Shown: piece after piece, positions 1 through 8,063 of the stretch | Numbering within the stretch: the first letter of the stretch is position 1 | How the letters are laid out: every line of letters starts with the position of its first letter | Assembly (NCBI GenBank): GCA_030841085.1 | Contig: JAVEDP010000036.1 | Location: 1-64,000, forward strand | Source of the DNA: Pyrinomonadaceae bacterium | GTDB taxonomy: Bacteria; Acidobacteriota; Blastocatellia; Pyrinomonadales; Pyrinomonadaceae | DNA: 64,000 nucleotides | Direction: 5' to 3' | The notes under the pieces: model-generated | What the model was told of the DNA's origin: nothing | The model's input: only the letters and a program-made list of their open reading frames with translations | The model's database searches: none | Program-made: the position numbers and the translations under genes

Positions 1-12
1 TTTCAAGAGGAA

Positions 13-198
13 GAGCGGGGGCAAGCCACCCTTCCCAACCTGCAAATTAATGTTACTTCAATGATCATGTGAACCACCTCTCAGACTTCAGCTTGCTGAA
101 ATTGATGTTACTTGAATGATAAGTTAACCAGCCCTCTTTGGTAATCATTCATGAGTATTCCCAAACTCAGCGGGGGCATGCCTCCTTCCCAACCTGCG
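13..198. repeat. Two copies of a GC-rich dispersed repeat
   Basis: The motif AGCGGGGGCAAGCC followed by CTTCCCAACCTGC occurs near 18-43 and again, slightly changed, near 168-198 in the same orientation. Related copies lie at 28719-28850, near 41650 and near 63275-63312. This is an intergenic palindromic-type repeat family of this genome. No gene is visible between 1 and 201. Confidence 0.7.
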
Positions 199-201
199 AA
201 T

Positions 202-2274
202 TTACTCGAATTCAATTATCAAGTTTCCAGAGGCATCCACTTCAGCATGTGCACCCGCAGGAATCAAAGTAGTTGAAGAATACTCAGTAACGATAGCCGG
301 CGCGCGCAGTTTCATTCCCGGTCGCAGTTCGCTTCGATCATAAATGCCTGCGTTCGATTTCTTGCCGTCTAGATAAGTCGCGACCTGCTTAGCAGGCTTT
401 GCAAACTGCTTTCGCGAAACACTGCCGTGCTTCATAGCCAACTTCTCAACGACACCCGCCGAACGCAGGCGTGCGCTGACCACTTCCACAACGTTCGCCT
501 GCTGCGCATAACCATATCGTTCGAGATGCGCGCGATGAAAGTGTGCAGCGATGTTTCCATTTGTACGTTTAATCTCCAGCTCAAACGATTGGCCTTTGTA
601 ACGCAAGGCGAGCGACCGTTCATGCCGCTGCTTTGCCGGCGGAAATCCTTCCCGACGCAGAACGTCGGCGGCCGTTCGCTCCATTTCACGAAAAGTTTTT
701 TCGAGTTTCTTGTCGATACCGGTCGCGACGTCGAGCATTAACGTTCGGCTCTGGTTTCTAACTACATCCGCGGCCAGCACGCCGATCGCAGAAAGGGCGC
801 CTGCGGAGTTTGGCAAAATCACACGCGGAATGCGCAACGCTCGCGCAAGTTCCACGGCATGCAGGCCGCCGGCGCCCCCAAACGGCAACAGCGCAAAATC
901 GCGCGGGTCGAAACCACGCTCAACAGAAATTCGCCGAAGCGCGCGTTCCATGTTTGTGTTTGCAACCGACAAAATTCCCTGTGCGGCTTCGATCAAATTA
1001 ACTGTACGCCGCGCTGCTTTAGTCATTTGCGCGGCCAACGCGGCGATGGCTTTGTTTGCGCGCGTTTCATCCAGCACAAACTCACCGCCCAACAAACCCG
1101 CGCCGCCGAAATGGCCCAACATAACATGCGCGTCCGTCACTGTCGGCAACAGCGAACGGCCGTAACATGCTGGGCCAGGATCCGAGCCCGCTGATTCCGG
1201 GCCTACGCGCAAGGAACCGCCTTCGTCAACGCGTGCGATTGAGCCGCCGCCGGCGCCGACCGTGTGAATGTCTATCACCGGAACAGCAACCGGCAGGCCG
1301 GCGACAATCGCTTCGTTGGTCATGCGCACGCCATCGCGTTCGCACAGCGCGACGTCGGTCGACGTGCCGCCCATATCAAACGTAATTACTTTTTCGAAGC
1401 CGGCGGCGCGCGCGGTTCGCAAGGCGCCGACAACTCCACCGGCGGGTCCGGACAAAATTGTGCGCACTGGTTCTGCGGCCGCCACCTGCGCCGAGATGCT
1501 GCCGCCAGACGATTGCATAACGCGCAGACGCGGCGTGTTTTTTTCGAGCCGCCGCAGGTAATTGCCCATCAACGGCTGCAGGTACGCGTTGATTGCTACG
1601 GTCGAGGTGCGTTCAAACTCGCGATACTCCGGCAGGATTAGATGTGAAACAGAAACGGGAATCTCAAGAGCAGAAAGCGCGCGCGCGATCTGTTGTTCGT
1701 GGTCGGAATGAATGAACGAAAAGAGCAGGCAGATCGCGATCGATTCGATCTTTTGTTTCTTCAAATGGTTGACAAGTTTAGAAAGCTCCTCTTTATCCAA
1801 CGGCTCCAGCACTTCGCCGTTAGCGCTGATGCGTTCGCGCACTCCAAAACGCAAATTTTCCGGAATCAGTTCTGGGGGCCGCACCGCATTCAGATTGTAG
1901 AGTTCGGGACGCGCCTGTCTGCCGATAGCCAGCACATCTTCAAAACCTTTGGTCGTAATCAACGCCATGCGCGCGCCGCGTCTTTGCAGCAGCGCATTGG
2001 TGCCAACCGTCGTTCCATGAACGACCTCGATGCTAGTGAGTGGAACACCTATTTTTGCGGAAATTCGCAAAAGACCTTCACTAATTGCAACAGAAGGATC
2101 AGCGGGAGTGGACGGAAGTTTGAAAATAGAGACATTACCGTCAGCCTCAAAAACGAAATCAGTAAATGTTCCTCCACTGTCTACGCCAACTCGAATTCGA
2201 GAAGCGGCGGCAGGGCGTGCCTCATTCTGCTGAGCACCTAGCGTTCCCTTTCCAAGTAGTCTATTCTTTGGCAT
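202..2274 (-). CDS. Hydantoinase/oxoprolinase family protein (HyuA-like, N-methylhydantoinase subunit A)
   Basis: The 690-residue protein carries the actin-like ATPase hallmarks of the hydantoinase A/acetone carboxylase beta family: VGVDSGGTFTDF near residues 29-40, HGTTVGTNALL near 85, and SGPAGG plus DMGGTSTDV near 275-310. Enzymes of this family use ATP to open cyclic amides such as hydantoins or 5-oxoproline, usually with a HyuB partner. A HyuB gene would lie beyond the window edge and cannot be seen. The ATG at 2274 has no clear Shine-Dalgarno sequence, and the first ~25 residues look unconserved, so the true start may be further in. Its 5' end abuts the divergent ParA-like gene, which may have disturbed its promoter. 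The exact substrate is unknown. Confidence 0.85.
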   Translation of the reverse strand: MPKNRLLGKGTLGAQQNEARPAAASRIRVGVDSGGTFTDFVFEADGNVSIFKLPSTPADPSVAISEGLLRISAKIGVPLTSIEVVHGTTVGTNALLQRRGARMALITTKGFEDVLAIGRQARPELYNLNAVRPPELIPENLRFGVRERISANGEVLEPLDKEELSKLVNHLKKQKIESIAICLLFSFIHSDHEQQIARALSALEIPVSVSHLILPEYREFERTSTVAINAYLQPLMGNYLRRLEKNTPRLRVMQSSGGSISAQVAAAEPVRTILSGPAGGVVGALRTARAAGFEKVITFDMGGTSTDVALCERDGVRMTNEAIVAGLPVAVPVIDIHTVGAGGGSIARVDEGGSLRVGPESAGSDPGPACYGRSLLPTVTDAHVMLGHFGGAGLLGGEFVLDETRANKAIAALAAQMTKAARRTVNLIEAAQGILSVANTNMERALRRISVERGFDPRDFALLPFGGAGGLHAVELARALRIPRVILPNSAGALSAIGVLAADVVRNQSRTLMLDVATGIDKKLEKTFREMERTAADVLRREGFPPAKQRHERSLALRYKGQSFELEIKRTNGNIAAHFHRAHLERYGYAQQANVVEVVSARLRSAGVVEKLAMKHGSVSRKQFAKPAKQVATYLDGKKSNAGIYDRSELRPGMKLRAPAIVTEYSSTTLIPAGAHAEVDASGNLIIEFE

Positions 2275-2297
2275 ATCAGCCGATGTCGGAGGGGATT

Positions 2298-3152
2298 ATG
2301 GCAGTAGTTGTTAGTCTAATAAACATGAAAGGCGGTGTCGGAAAAACAACACTTGCCGCTCAATTAGCACATGCCGCCGATAAAAAAGGTTTTCGGACGT
2401 TGGCGATTGATCTTGATCCGCAAGCAAACCTTAGCCAGTCGCTATTAACTCCAGAGCAATACGCGAAACATCTGCGAAATAAGAAACCAACCATTGTCCA
2501 AATTTTTGATCAGTATTTTCCTTCTACTGGTGAATATACAAGCCCAAGGCCGCTTGATATTAAGGAAATTACAATTAAAAAAGCTGGATATTGGTCGGGT
2601 AGCAAGCTCGATCTGATTCCGAGCAGGCTTGAGTTATCACGAACACTTAAGAACCCAACTGGTAAAGAACGGCGTTTAGCAAAAGCTCTGTCAAGAGTTG
2701 CGGATGAGTATGAACTGGTAATAATCGACTGTGCGCCCACAGAATCAATTCTTACGGATGCCGCGTATTTTGCGAGCCGGTATATTTTGATACCCGTAAA
2801 GCCTGAATTCTTAGCAACTATCGGCTTGCCTTTACTTGCTCGTTCAATTCAGGAATTCGAGTTTGAAAATTCCGATCATGAATTAGATATATGCGGAATA
2901 ATTTTTGTTCATTCGTCTAAATACTCTGAAGGCCCAGAAGGACGCCAATCAATAAAAGAAGTAAAAGCTGAGGCATCCAAGCATGGATGGCATATTTTTC
3001 AAACTCCGGTGCGTTATTCAGCTTCTTATGCTAAGGCGGCGCGAGAGGGTACTCCATTGGAAAACACGAGTAACGTTCACTATTACGTCACTGCGGAATT
3101 CAACAAATTCGTAGAGGAATTCTTTACAAGAATAAGCTTATCTAAGAGTTAA
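2298..3152 (+). CDS. ParA/Soj-family ATPase (orphan)
   Basis: This 284-residue protein has the deviant Walker A box KGGVGKTT at residues 11-18 with its signature lysine, the IDLDPQANLS switch motif near residue 38, and a Walker B-like VIIDCAPTES near 140. ParA ATPases bind DNA non-specifically as ATP dimers and position plasmids, chromosomes or protein cargo. The ATG at 2298 is chosen over earlier in-frame codons because GGAGGGG lies just upstream at 2288-2294. No ParB and no parS-like sites are seen; instead a small basic protein starts 2 nt downstream. The two genes are clearly AT-richer than their neighbours, which suggests transfer. A role in plasmid-remnant partition or cargo positioning is inferred only. 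Confidence 0.85.
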   Translation: MAVVVSLINMKGGVGKTTLAAQLAHAADKKGFRTLAIDLDPQANLSQSLLTPEQYAKHLRNKKPTIVQIFDQYFPSTGEYTSPRPLDIKEITIKKAGYWSGSKLDLIPSRLELSRTLKNPTGKERRLAKALSRVADEYELVIIDCAPTESILTDAAYFASRYILIPVKPEFLATIGLPLLARSIQEFEFENSDHELDICGIIFVHSSKYSEGPEGRQSIKEVKAEASKHGWHIFQTPVRYSASYAKAAREGTPLENTSNVHYYVTAEFNKFVEEFFTRISLSKS

Positions 3153-3154
3153 TC

Positions 3155-3649
3155 ATGTCAACTGATGAAATCCTAGAGTTAGAATTGTCCTTACTTTTTG
3201 TTAAGTATGGAGAGAGGAAGGTCCTTCGATCTCTAGCCAAGGTAAACGGCCTCGGTGATACTGAGCTAAAAACCAAGCTCAAAAGAACACGTCAATTAGA
3301 AAGGAAACCTTCAACCAAAAAGCGCAAGCAGCTCTCTTCAAAAATAGTTGATGAGACAATTGATGAGATAATTAGCGAAGCCCCGCAAAAATCCCACTTG
3401 CTAAAATTGCTATACTCCAGGTTCCAAAATAAATCATTTCTTCCAGAGCTCCGAGACATCAAGCGGTTATTCAATAGACATTCTTTAGAATCAAAACACT
3501 TAAAGTCGCGCAATGCTTCTGTGCCAAGAATATTCAGGCTATTAGCTACTTTAGATGAAAAGGAACTGGAAGAATTATCTCAAGAGCAAGACAAGAGAAC
3601 CTACTCCTCTCTAGGTATTATTTCAGCAGAAATCATGAGGCGAGACTGA
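3155..3649 (+). CDS. Hypothetical ParA-partner protein
   Basis: This 164-residue protein is not recognised. It is rich in Lys, Arg, Leu and Glu, appears almost entirely helical, has no signal peptide or membrane segment, and carries a strongly basic stretch near residues 40-65. The ATG lies 2 nt after the ParA stop, so the two are almost certainly co-transcribed and translationally coupled. By position it could be the ParA-stimulating or DNA-binding partner, replacing ParB, but no ParB motif is visible. It shares the AT-rich composition of the ParA gene. Confidence 0.65.
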   Translation: MSTDEILELELSLLFVKYGERKVLRSLAKVNGLGDTELKTKLKRTRQLERKPSTKKRKQLSSKIVDETIDEIISEAPQKSHLLKLLYSRFQNKSFLPELRDIKRLFNRHSLESKHLKSRNASVPRIFRLLATLDEKELEELSQEQDKRTYSSLGIISAEIMRRD

Positions 3650-3716
3650 ATTCCATTAACCTTCAGACTTGAAGCTTTGGACTCAGTGACGTCAATCCCC
3701 TTTGGATGCCGAAAGG

Positions 3717-4814
3717 CTATTCTGGTTTAACCCAGCATCTAGTTTCATTCGAGGCTCGTGCCGCGTCGAGCACCAGCTGAATTTTGTAACCATCGGCAAA
3801 CGTCGCGGCGCCTTCGACTTGCGTCGTGCCCGCGCGCAGTGCGTCGACAATCTTGCATGAGAATGCAGTGAAGCCGCGCGACCAACTTCCGTCGCGCATG
3901 CCGGGCGCGATTGGATCCTGATCAACTTTGACCGGTCGCCATGCGCCTGAGCCGGCCGGCGAATGCCAAAGTTCACCGCTCTCCTCGACCATCAGCGCGC
4001 CAGTGCTGCCGAAAACTTCAAAACGATTTTCATACTTTCCGGATTCCACTACGGATAGTGACGCTGTTCCAGTTACGCTCGCGCCCAACGCAGAATCAGA
4101 AAAACGAAGCATCAATTTCGCATCGTCGTCAGAAGTTACGCGACGCGTACCGCCGGTACTTTTATCGGGCCGCTCGGCAACGTGGGTTGAAAGCAGGGCT
4201 GAAACTTCGCTCACTTCCGCCTCCAGCAGCCAACGAAAAGAATCAACCGCATGCGAGCCGATCGCGCCGAGCGTGCCGCCACCCATCTTTTCATCTGACC
4301 ACCAGTCCCAGGCACGATCCAGCACCGCACGATAGTCGGAACGAAAAACGTAATTGCAGTGACGCACCTTGCCGATGGCGCCTTTATGGACCATGGCGCG
4401 CATTGCGTGGCGGTTACTTAGAAACCGCAACTCGTGATCGATCAAAGCCAAAACATTTGCCTGCTGCGCGTGTTCGGTCATCTGCTTCGCTTCGTCAGCA
4501 GTCATAGCCATTGGCTTTTCACACAGGACCGCCTTGCCGTGATCGAGTGCAGCCATTGTGATTTCCATATGCGTCGCCGGCGGAGTCACCACGCTGACGA
4601 GATCCACATCATCGCGTTGGACCAATTCCTGCCAGTCGTTGGCGACATGCTCAATGCCGAATTCCGCGGCGACCTTCTCCGCATTTTCGCGGTGGCCGCT
4701 GGCAATCGAGACGATGCGCGCGTCTTTGCAGTTTTTGAAACCGGGAATCTGCGTCGTGCGCGCAAAGCCCGCGCCGACGATGCCGATGCCAATTGTCTTT
4801 CGATCAAGGTTCAT
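3717..4814 (-). CDS. Gfo/Idh/MocA family NAD(P)-dependent oxidoreductase
   Basis: The 365-residue product starts with a Rossmann fold (IGIVGAGFA, residues 11-19) and carries the family motif EKP at residues 99-101 (CEKPMAMT). The second half holds the alpha/beta dimerisation and substrate domain. Members oxidise or reduce sugars, inositols and related cyclic substrates with NAD(P); the substrate here cannot be told. The length is normal for the family. The gene follows a remnant of panE on the same strand and appears monocistronic. Confidence 0.9.
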   Translation of the reverse strand: MNLDRKTIGIGIVGAGFARTTQIPGFKNCKDARIVSIASGHRENAEKVAAEFGIEHVANDWQELVQRDDVDLVSVVTPPATHMEITMAALDHGKAVLCEKPMAMTADEAKQMTEHAQQANVLALIDHELRFLSNRHAMRAMVHKGAIGKVRHCNYVFRSDYRAVLDRAWDWWSDEKMGGGTLGAIGSHAVDSFRWLLEAEVSEVSALLSTHVAERPDKSTGGTRRVTSDDDAKLMLRFSDSALGASVTGTASLSVVESGKYENRFEVFGSTGALMVEESGELWHSPAGSGAWRPVKVDQDPIAPGMRDGSWSRGFTAFSCKIVDALRAGTTQVEGAATFADGYKIQLVLDAARASNETRCWVKPE

Positions 4815-4879
4815 AAAGGTTCATTGAGCGGCATGCGCGCCGCGCGCTTTCATTTCCAAAGGCTTCAAGACACTGTAGC

Positions 4880-5030
4880 TCAACCTAGGGTAGGCACGCC
4901 GACACCGGATTCACGAGCCATGGATACGACGGCGCCAGTCTGTGCTTCCAGTTCTGAGGGCCGACCGGCAACGATGTCGCGCAGCATGGAGCTAGTTGCT
5001 TCGCTGGGAAGAGTATCGACGCTCCTAAGT
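4880..5030 (-). pseudogene. Remnant of 2-dehydropantoate 2-reductase (C-terminal fragment)
   Basis: Reading the minus strand upstream of the oxidoreductase gives an in-frame peptide containing SSMLRDIVAGRPSELEAQ, then TGAVVSMARESGVGVPT, then a stop at 4880. This matches the C-terminal substrate-binding helix of PanE/ApbA-type ketopantoate reductases (SSMLRDIEAGRPTEIDA in typical members). The Rossmann domain and catalytic lysine region are missing: the frame is closed by a stop near 5087 after unrelated sequence that includes the PadR promoter. The last helix of the family is also missing. This is a decayed fragment, not a working gene. Confidence 0.7.
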
Positions 5031-5065
5031 GAATTTTCAACTGAGTTCAGCACGCGGACTTTAGC

Positions 5066-5119
5066 CCTAGACAGTCTGGGTAGTCCATGCTATGCTGGGC
5101 CCTAGATTGTCTAGGAGGT
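5066..5119 (+). promoter_or_regulatory. PadR promoter with two palindromic operators
   Basis: A -35-like TAGACA (5068-5073) and a -10-like TATGCT (5091-5096) are separated by 17 bp. Two copies of a palindrome overlap this promoter: CCTAGACAGTCTGGG at 5066-5080 covers the -35 box, and the perfect CCTAGATTGTCTAGG at 5101-5115 lies over the transcription start and runs into the AGGAGG ribosome site (5113-5118). The centres are 35 bp apart. The arrangement fits autorepression by the PadR protein encoded just downstream. Confidence 0.7.
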
Positions 5120-5124
5120 ATGCT

Positions 5125-5460
5125 TTGGTAAGTAAAGCGAAGACGGGCTTACTCCAGGGAACGCTGGACATGTTGATTTTGAAGGCCTTGTTCCTAGGTC
5201 CCCTGCACGGCTACGGCATCGGTCAGCGCATTGCTCAAATCTCCGGCGACGAACTGAAGATCGAGGAAGGTTCGCTATATCCGGGACTGTACCGGCTTGA
5301 GCGGCGCGGGTGGATCGAATCGGAGTGGGACGTCTCCGAAAACAATCAGCGCGCGAAGTTCTACAAGCTAACTCGCTCGGGCCGCAAACAACTAATCATC
5401 GAGGAGCAGAATTGGGAGCGACTTGCCGGCGCAACCATGAAGGCCCTCCGCGCGAACTAA
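5125..5460 (+). CDS. PadR family transcriptional regulator
   Basis: This ~111-residue protein has the PadR winged-helix pattern: QGTLDMLILKAL, then GPLHGYGIGQRI, EEGSLYPGLYRLERRGWI and a basic wing ending FYKLTRSGRKQL. PadR repressors bind palindromic operators as dimers and often release on binding a small ligand. The TTG at 5125 is preferred over upstream codons because AGGAGG (5113-5118) precedes it at good spacing; the ATG at 5120 is out of frame. It heads an operon with a permease-prefix protein and an esterase. In acidobacteria this PadR type is typically found next to MacB/FtsX-like orphan permeases. Confidence 0.92.
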   Translation: MVSKAKTGLLQGTLDMLILKALFLGPLHGYGIGQRIAQISGDELKIEEGSLYPGLYRLERRGWIESEWDVSENNQRAKFYKLTRSGRKQLIIEEQNWERLAGATMKALRAN

Positions 5461-5475
5461 GGGGACACAAAACCA

Positions 5476-5874
5476 ATGTCTCGTGTCAAAGCCACAGCCA
5501 GTTTCATTCACGCCTGGCAACATCCCGATGAGATCGCGGCCGAGGTCGAGTCAGAACTGCGCTTCCACGTTGAAATGAGGACACGCGCCAACATTGACGG
5601 CGGGATGACGCCAGCCGAAGCACAACTTGCAGCCCGGCACAGCTTCGGCGACTTCGACCAAGTCAAGGTCAAGTGTTGTGAAATCAAGCGAGGTTTCCCC
5701 TTGAATTTGAAAACCTTAACAATGGTGCTGTACCTCGCCATCGCCTTTATCGCCGGTGGCCTCGCTCTGGTTGCGGTCAACCTGCCGCACCATAACCTGT
5801 TCGGAGTTTTATGGCAGTTAGCCGCGATCGCCCTCTTGCTGTGCTCGTTTCTGGTCGGTCGCAGAAAACAATAG
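5476..5874 (+). CDS. Stand-alone permease-prefix membrane protein
   Basis: This 132-residue protein resembles only the N-terminal prefix of the large PadR-linked acidobacterial permeases: ELRFHVEMRTRANIDGGMTP, AEAQLAARHSFGDFDQVK, then KRG. Two hydrophobic helices follow (about residues 80-100 and 106-124) and the protein ends with a basic RRKQ tail. The MacB core and FtsX domains that normally follow are absent, so it is either a truncated permease or a dedicated small partner. It starts 15 nt after padR and is probably co-expressed. No transport function can be claimed. Confidence 0.75.
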   Translation: MSRVKATASFIHAWQHPDEIAAEVESELRFHVEMRTRANIDGGMTPAEAQLAARHSFGDFDQVKVKCCEIKRGFPLNLKTLTMVLYLAIAFIAGGLALVAVNLPHHNLFGVLWQLAAIALLLCSFLVGRRKQ

Positions 5875-5911
5875 ACAACGCTACTAATTAATTACTGAAG
5901 GAGGACGGACC

Positions 5912-7936
5912 ATGCGCTTACGCATTGCGCCGAAGATCGTAATAAGTGTGTCTACAATCCTGGTATTGAGTGTGAGTTTGGATGTTGCCTTAGCTTATCG
6001 CGAACGTCAGGTTGGCAATCGCGGGAATGTGTTCGTTAATCAGGAAACCGCGCGAAACGTTGACGAGGGGCCCATGAGCCCTCGTCTGGTGGCCCTCCGG
6101 GATCGACTCAAAGCCGGTGACCAGAGTGCGCTTGATAGTTTTTGGAAAGAGATCAAGCAAAACGGCGCGCCAATGATTGAGCCCGTGGCGGAAAGCGATC
6201 GCGATACTTTGGTGACGATCCTCTGGCGAGCCACGGAAGAAACGAGAAGTGTATTCGTTTTTCAAATCTCTAGCACTGACAAGCCGATGGAGCGGCTGCT
6301 CGACACTGACTTGTGGTACAAGACATTTCGCCTTCAGAAGGGCGCGCGCTTTGTTTATCGACTCGCTACGAACCTCCCGGACCCGAAGCAGTGGGTCAGC
6401 CTCGCCCGTTTCCAAAGCTCAATGCGAAGCGACCCGCTTAATCCATTCCAGTTCGCCGAACGCGCTAACGAGCTCAACCCCTATGAAGTGACTTTCTATT
6501 CGGCGGCCGAACTGCCGTCGGCGGAGTCACAATTCTGGAGCGTTGCCAGGCCCAAAGTTCCGACTGGACTAGTGCAGCGCGACAGATTCACAAGCAAAGC
6601 CCTTGGCAATGAACGACCAATCTGGATTTACACTCCGCATAACTTCGCTGCCAATAAGAAGCCTTACGGTTTGCTGGTCCTTTCTGACGGTGGGCTCTAC
6701 GTCAATTCAGCGCGGGTTGCGACTACTCTCGACAATTTGATCGCCGCGGGTCTAATCCCACCACTCGTCGGTGTGATGGTAGATAACCCTGATCGCGGGC
6801 GTGAGTTGTCATGCAGTTCGGAATACGCTGACTTTCTGGCTCAGGAGATCGTTCCCTGGGCGCGCGTTAACTACCATGTCACCGATCGTCCGGAGCAGAC
6901 GATCATCGGCGGAGTAAGCTTAGGTGGGTTGGCGGCCGCTTTCATTGGATTCAAGCACCCCGAGGTTTTCGGTAACGTCCTTTCCCAGTCCGGTTCTTTT
7001 TGGTGGAAGCCGGACAGCGAAAAAGACTGGGAATGGCTAACTCGCCAGTTTGCCGCAAGCGCGCGACTCCCTTTGCGCTTTTCCTTTGAGGCCGGACTGA
7101 TGGAAAACAATACCGGCGGGCCGAGGGGGCGGCCGTTCCCTCCTCCCTTGCTCGTGGCTAATCGCAATTTGAGAGATGCCCTTCAGAGCAAGGGTTACTC
7201 TGTTCATTACACCGAATTCAATGGGAACCACACGCTATTCAATTGGCGTGGAACGCTCGCGAGTCACTTGATAGCGCTCGTTGGCCTCAAACCCGCACCG
7301 AAGATTTCTGCGCGGGAAAGCCAGTCCGTCGCACGGTCCTCGATTCCCAGGAAACCGATCGCGACAGCTCAAGTCAAAGTGTCCCCCGCTCTGCTGCAAC
7401 AGTACGTTGGCAGATATGAATTGGACCCGCAGTTCGCGCATGATTTCGTCCTCTATGTGAGCGTCAAGGAAGGCTCATTGTGGGTGAAGCCTTCATACCT
7501 GAGGGCGCGCCAGGTCAAGGCCGAATCTGAATCCAAATTCTACGACAGCGAGATTCCGGATTTGCGCCTTGCTTTTATCAAAGACGGAAAAGGCAACGTT
7601 ACTGGGCTAACTCTCAATAGTGGGCAGGGGGACACGCTCGTGAAAAAGATGCCCCCGCCACTGCCCGGTCTCACCGGCAATACAACTTTTAAGTTGATGG
7701 GGCACACCGACGCAGAGGCCGTGGCTATCTACGGCTCATTCAACAATTGGATCCAGACTAAAAACTACTGCGCAAAAGAAGTTGACGGATGGGTCTGTCG
7801 AATTGATTTGGCACCCGGCAAGTACACTTACAGGTTCTTGATAGACGGTGTAGGGCTGCTCGATCCGACCAATTCTTCCACGGAAGATGACGAACACGGC
7901 CTTACTGATTCGGTAATCGTCATCAAACCAAAATAA
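5912..7936 (+). CDS. Secreted esterase (Fes/esterase D-like) with C-terminal glycogen-binding-like domain
   Basis: The 674-residue product starts with a signal peptide (residues ~8-28, cut after ALA), preceded by GGAGGA. The central domain (~210-465) is an alpha/beta hydrolase of the enterochelin-esterase/esterase D type, with nucleophile Ser336 in GGVSLGG and probable catalytic His440 in NGNHTLF. The C-terminus (~585-674) resembles an AMPK/CBM48-like early-set domain (AIYGSFNNW, PGKYTYRFLIDG). An N-terminal domain (~30-205) resembles that of other periplasmic Fes-like proteins. The gene lies 37 nt after the permease-prefix gene, in the PadR operon. The substrate could be a siderophore, a peptide or another ester; the sequence does not decide. 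Confidence 0.85.
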   Translation: MRLRIAPKIVISVSTILVLSVSLDVALAYRERQVGNRGNVFVNQETARNVDEGPMSPRLVALRDRLKAGDQSALDSFWKEIKQNGAPMIEPVAESDRDTLVTILWRATEETRSVFVFQISSTDKPMERLLDTDLWYKTFRLQKGARFVYRLATNLPDPKQWVSLARFQSSMRSDPLNPFQFAERANELNPYEVTFYSAAELPSAESQFWSVARPKVPTGLVQRDRFTSKALGNERPIWIYTPHNFAANKKPYGLLVLSDGGLYVNSARVATTLDNLIAAGLIPPLVGVMVDNPDRGRELSCSSEYADFLAQEIVPWARVNYHVTDRPEQTIIGGVSLGGLAAAFIGFKHPEVFGNVLSQSGSFWWKPDSEKDWEWLTRQFAASARLPLRFSFEAGLMENNTGGPRGRPFPPPLLVANRNLRDALQSKGYSVHYTEFNGNHTLFNWRGTLASHLIALVGLKPAPKISARESQSVARSSIPRKPIATAQVKVSPALLQQYVGRYELDPQFAHDFVLYVSVKEGSLWVKPSYLRARQVKAESESKFYDSEIPDLRLAFIKDGKGNVTGLTLNSGQGDTLVKKMPPPLPGLTGNTTFKLMGHTDAEAVAIYGSFNNWIQTKNYCAKEVDGWVCRIDLAPGKYTYRFLIDGVGLLDPTNSSTEDDEHGLTDSVIVIKPK

Positions 7937-8063
7937 ACGCAGTGCCGTCGGCGCGACAAAAGGTAAGCGTCTTGTTAGCTTCAACGCGATTACATTGGGG
8001 GCAGCGTTTCATCGGCCGTGAATCGTAAATAGTAAATCGTGAATGGTAAAGACATGCGAGGCG

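Noticed and set aside
4434-5105. Plus-strand open frame opposite the Gfo/Idh/MocA gene
   Set aside because: It is antisense to a clear coding gene and to the panE remnant, with no recognisable protein features.
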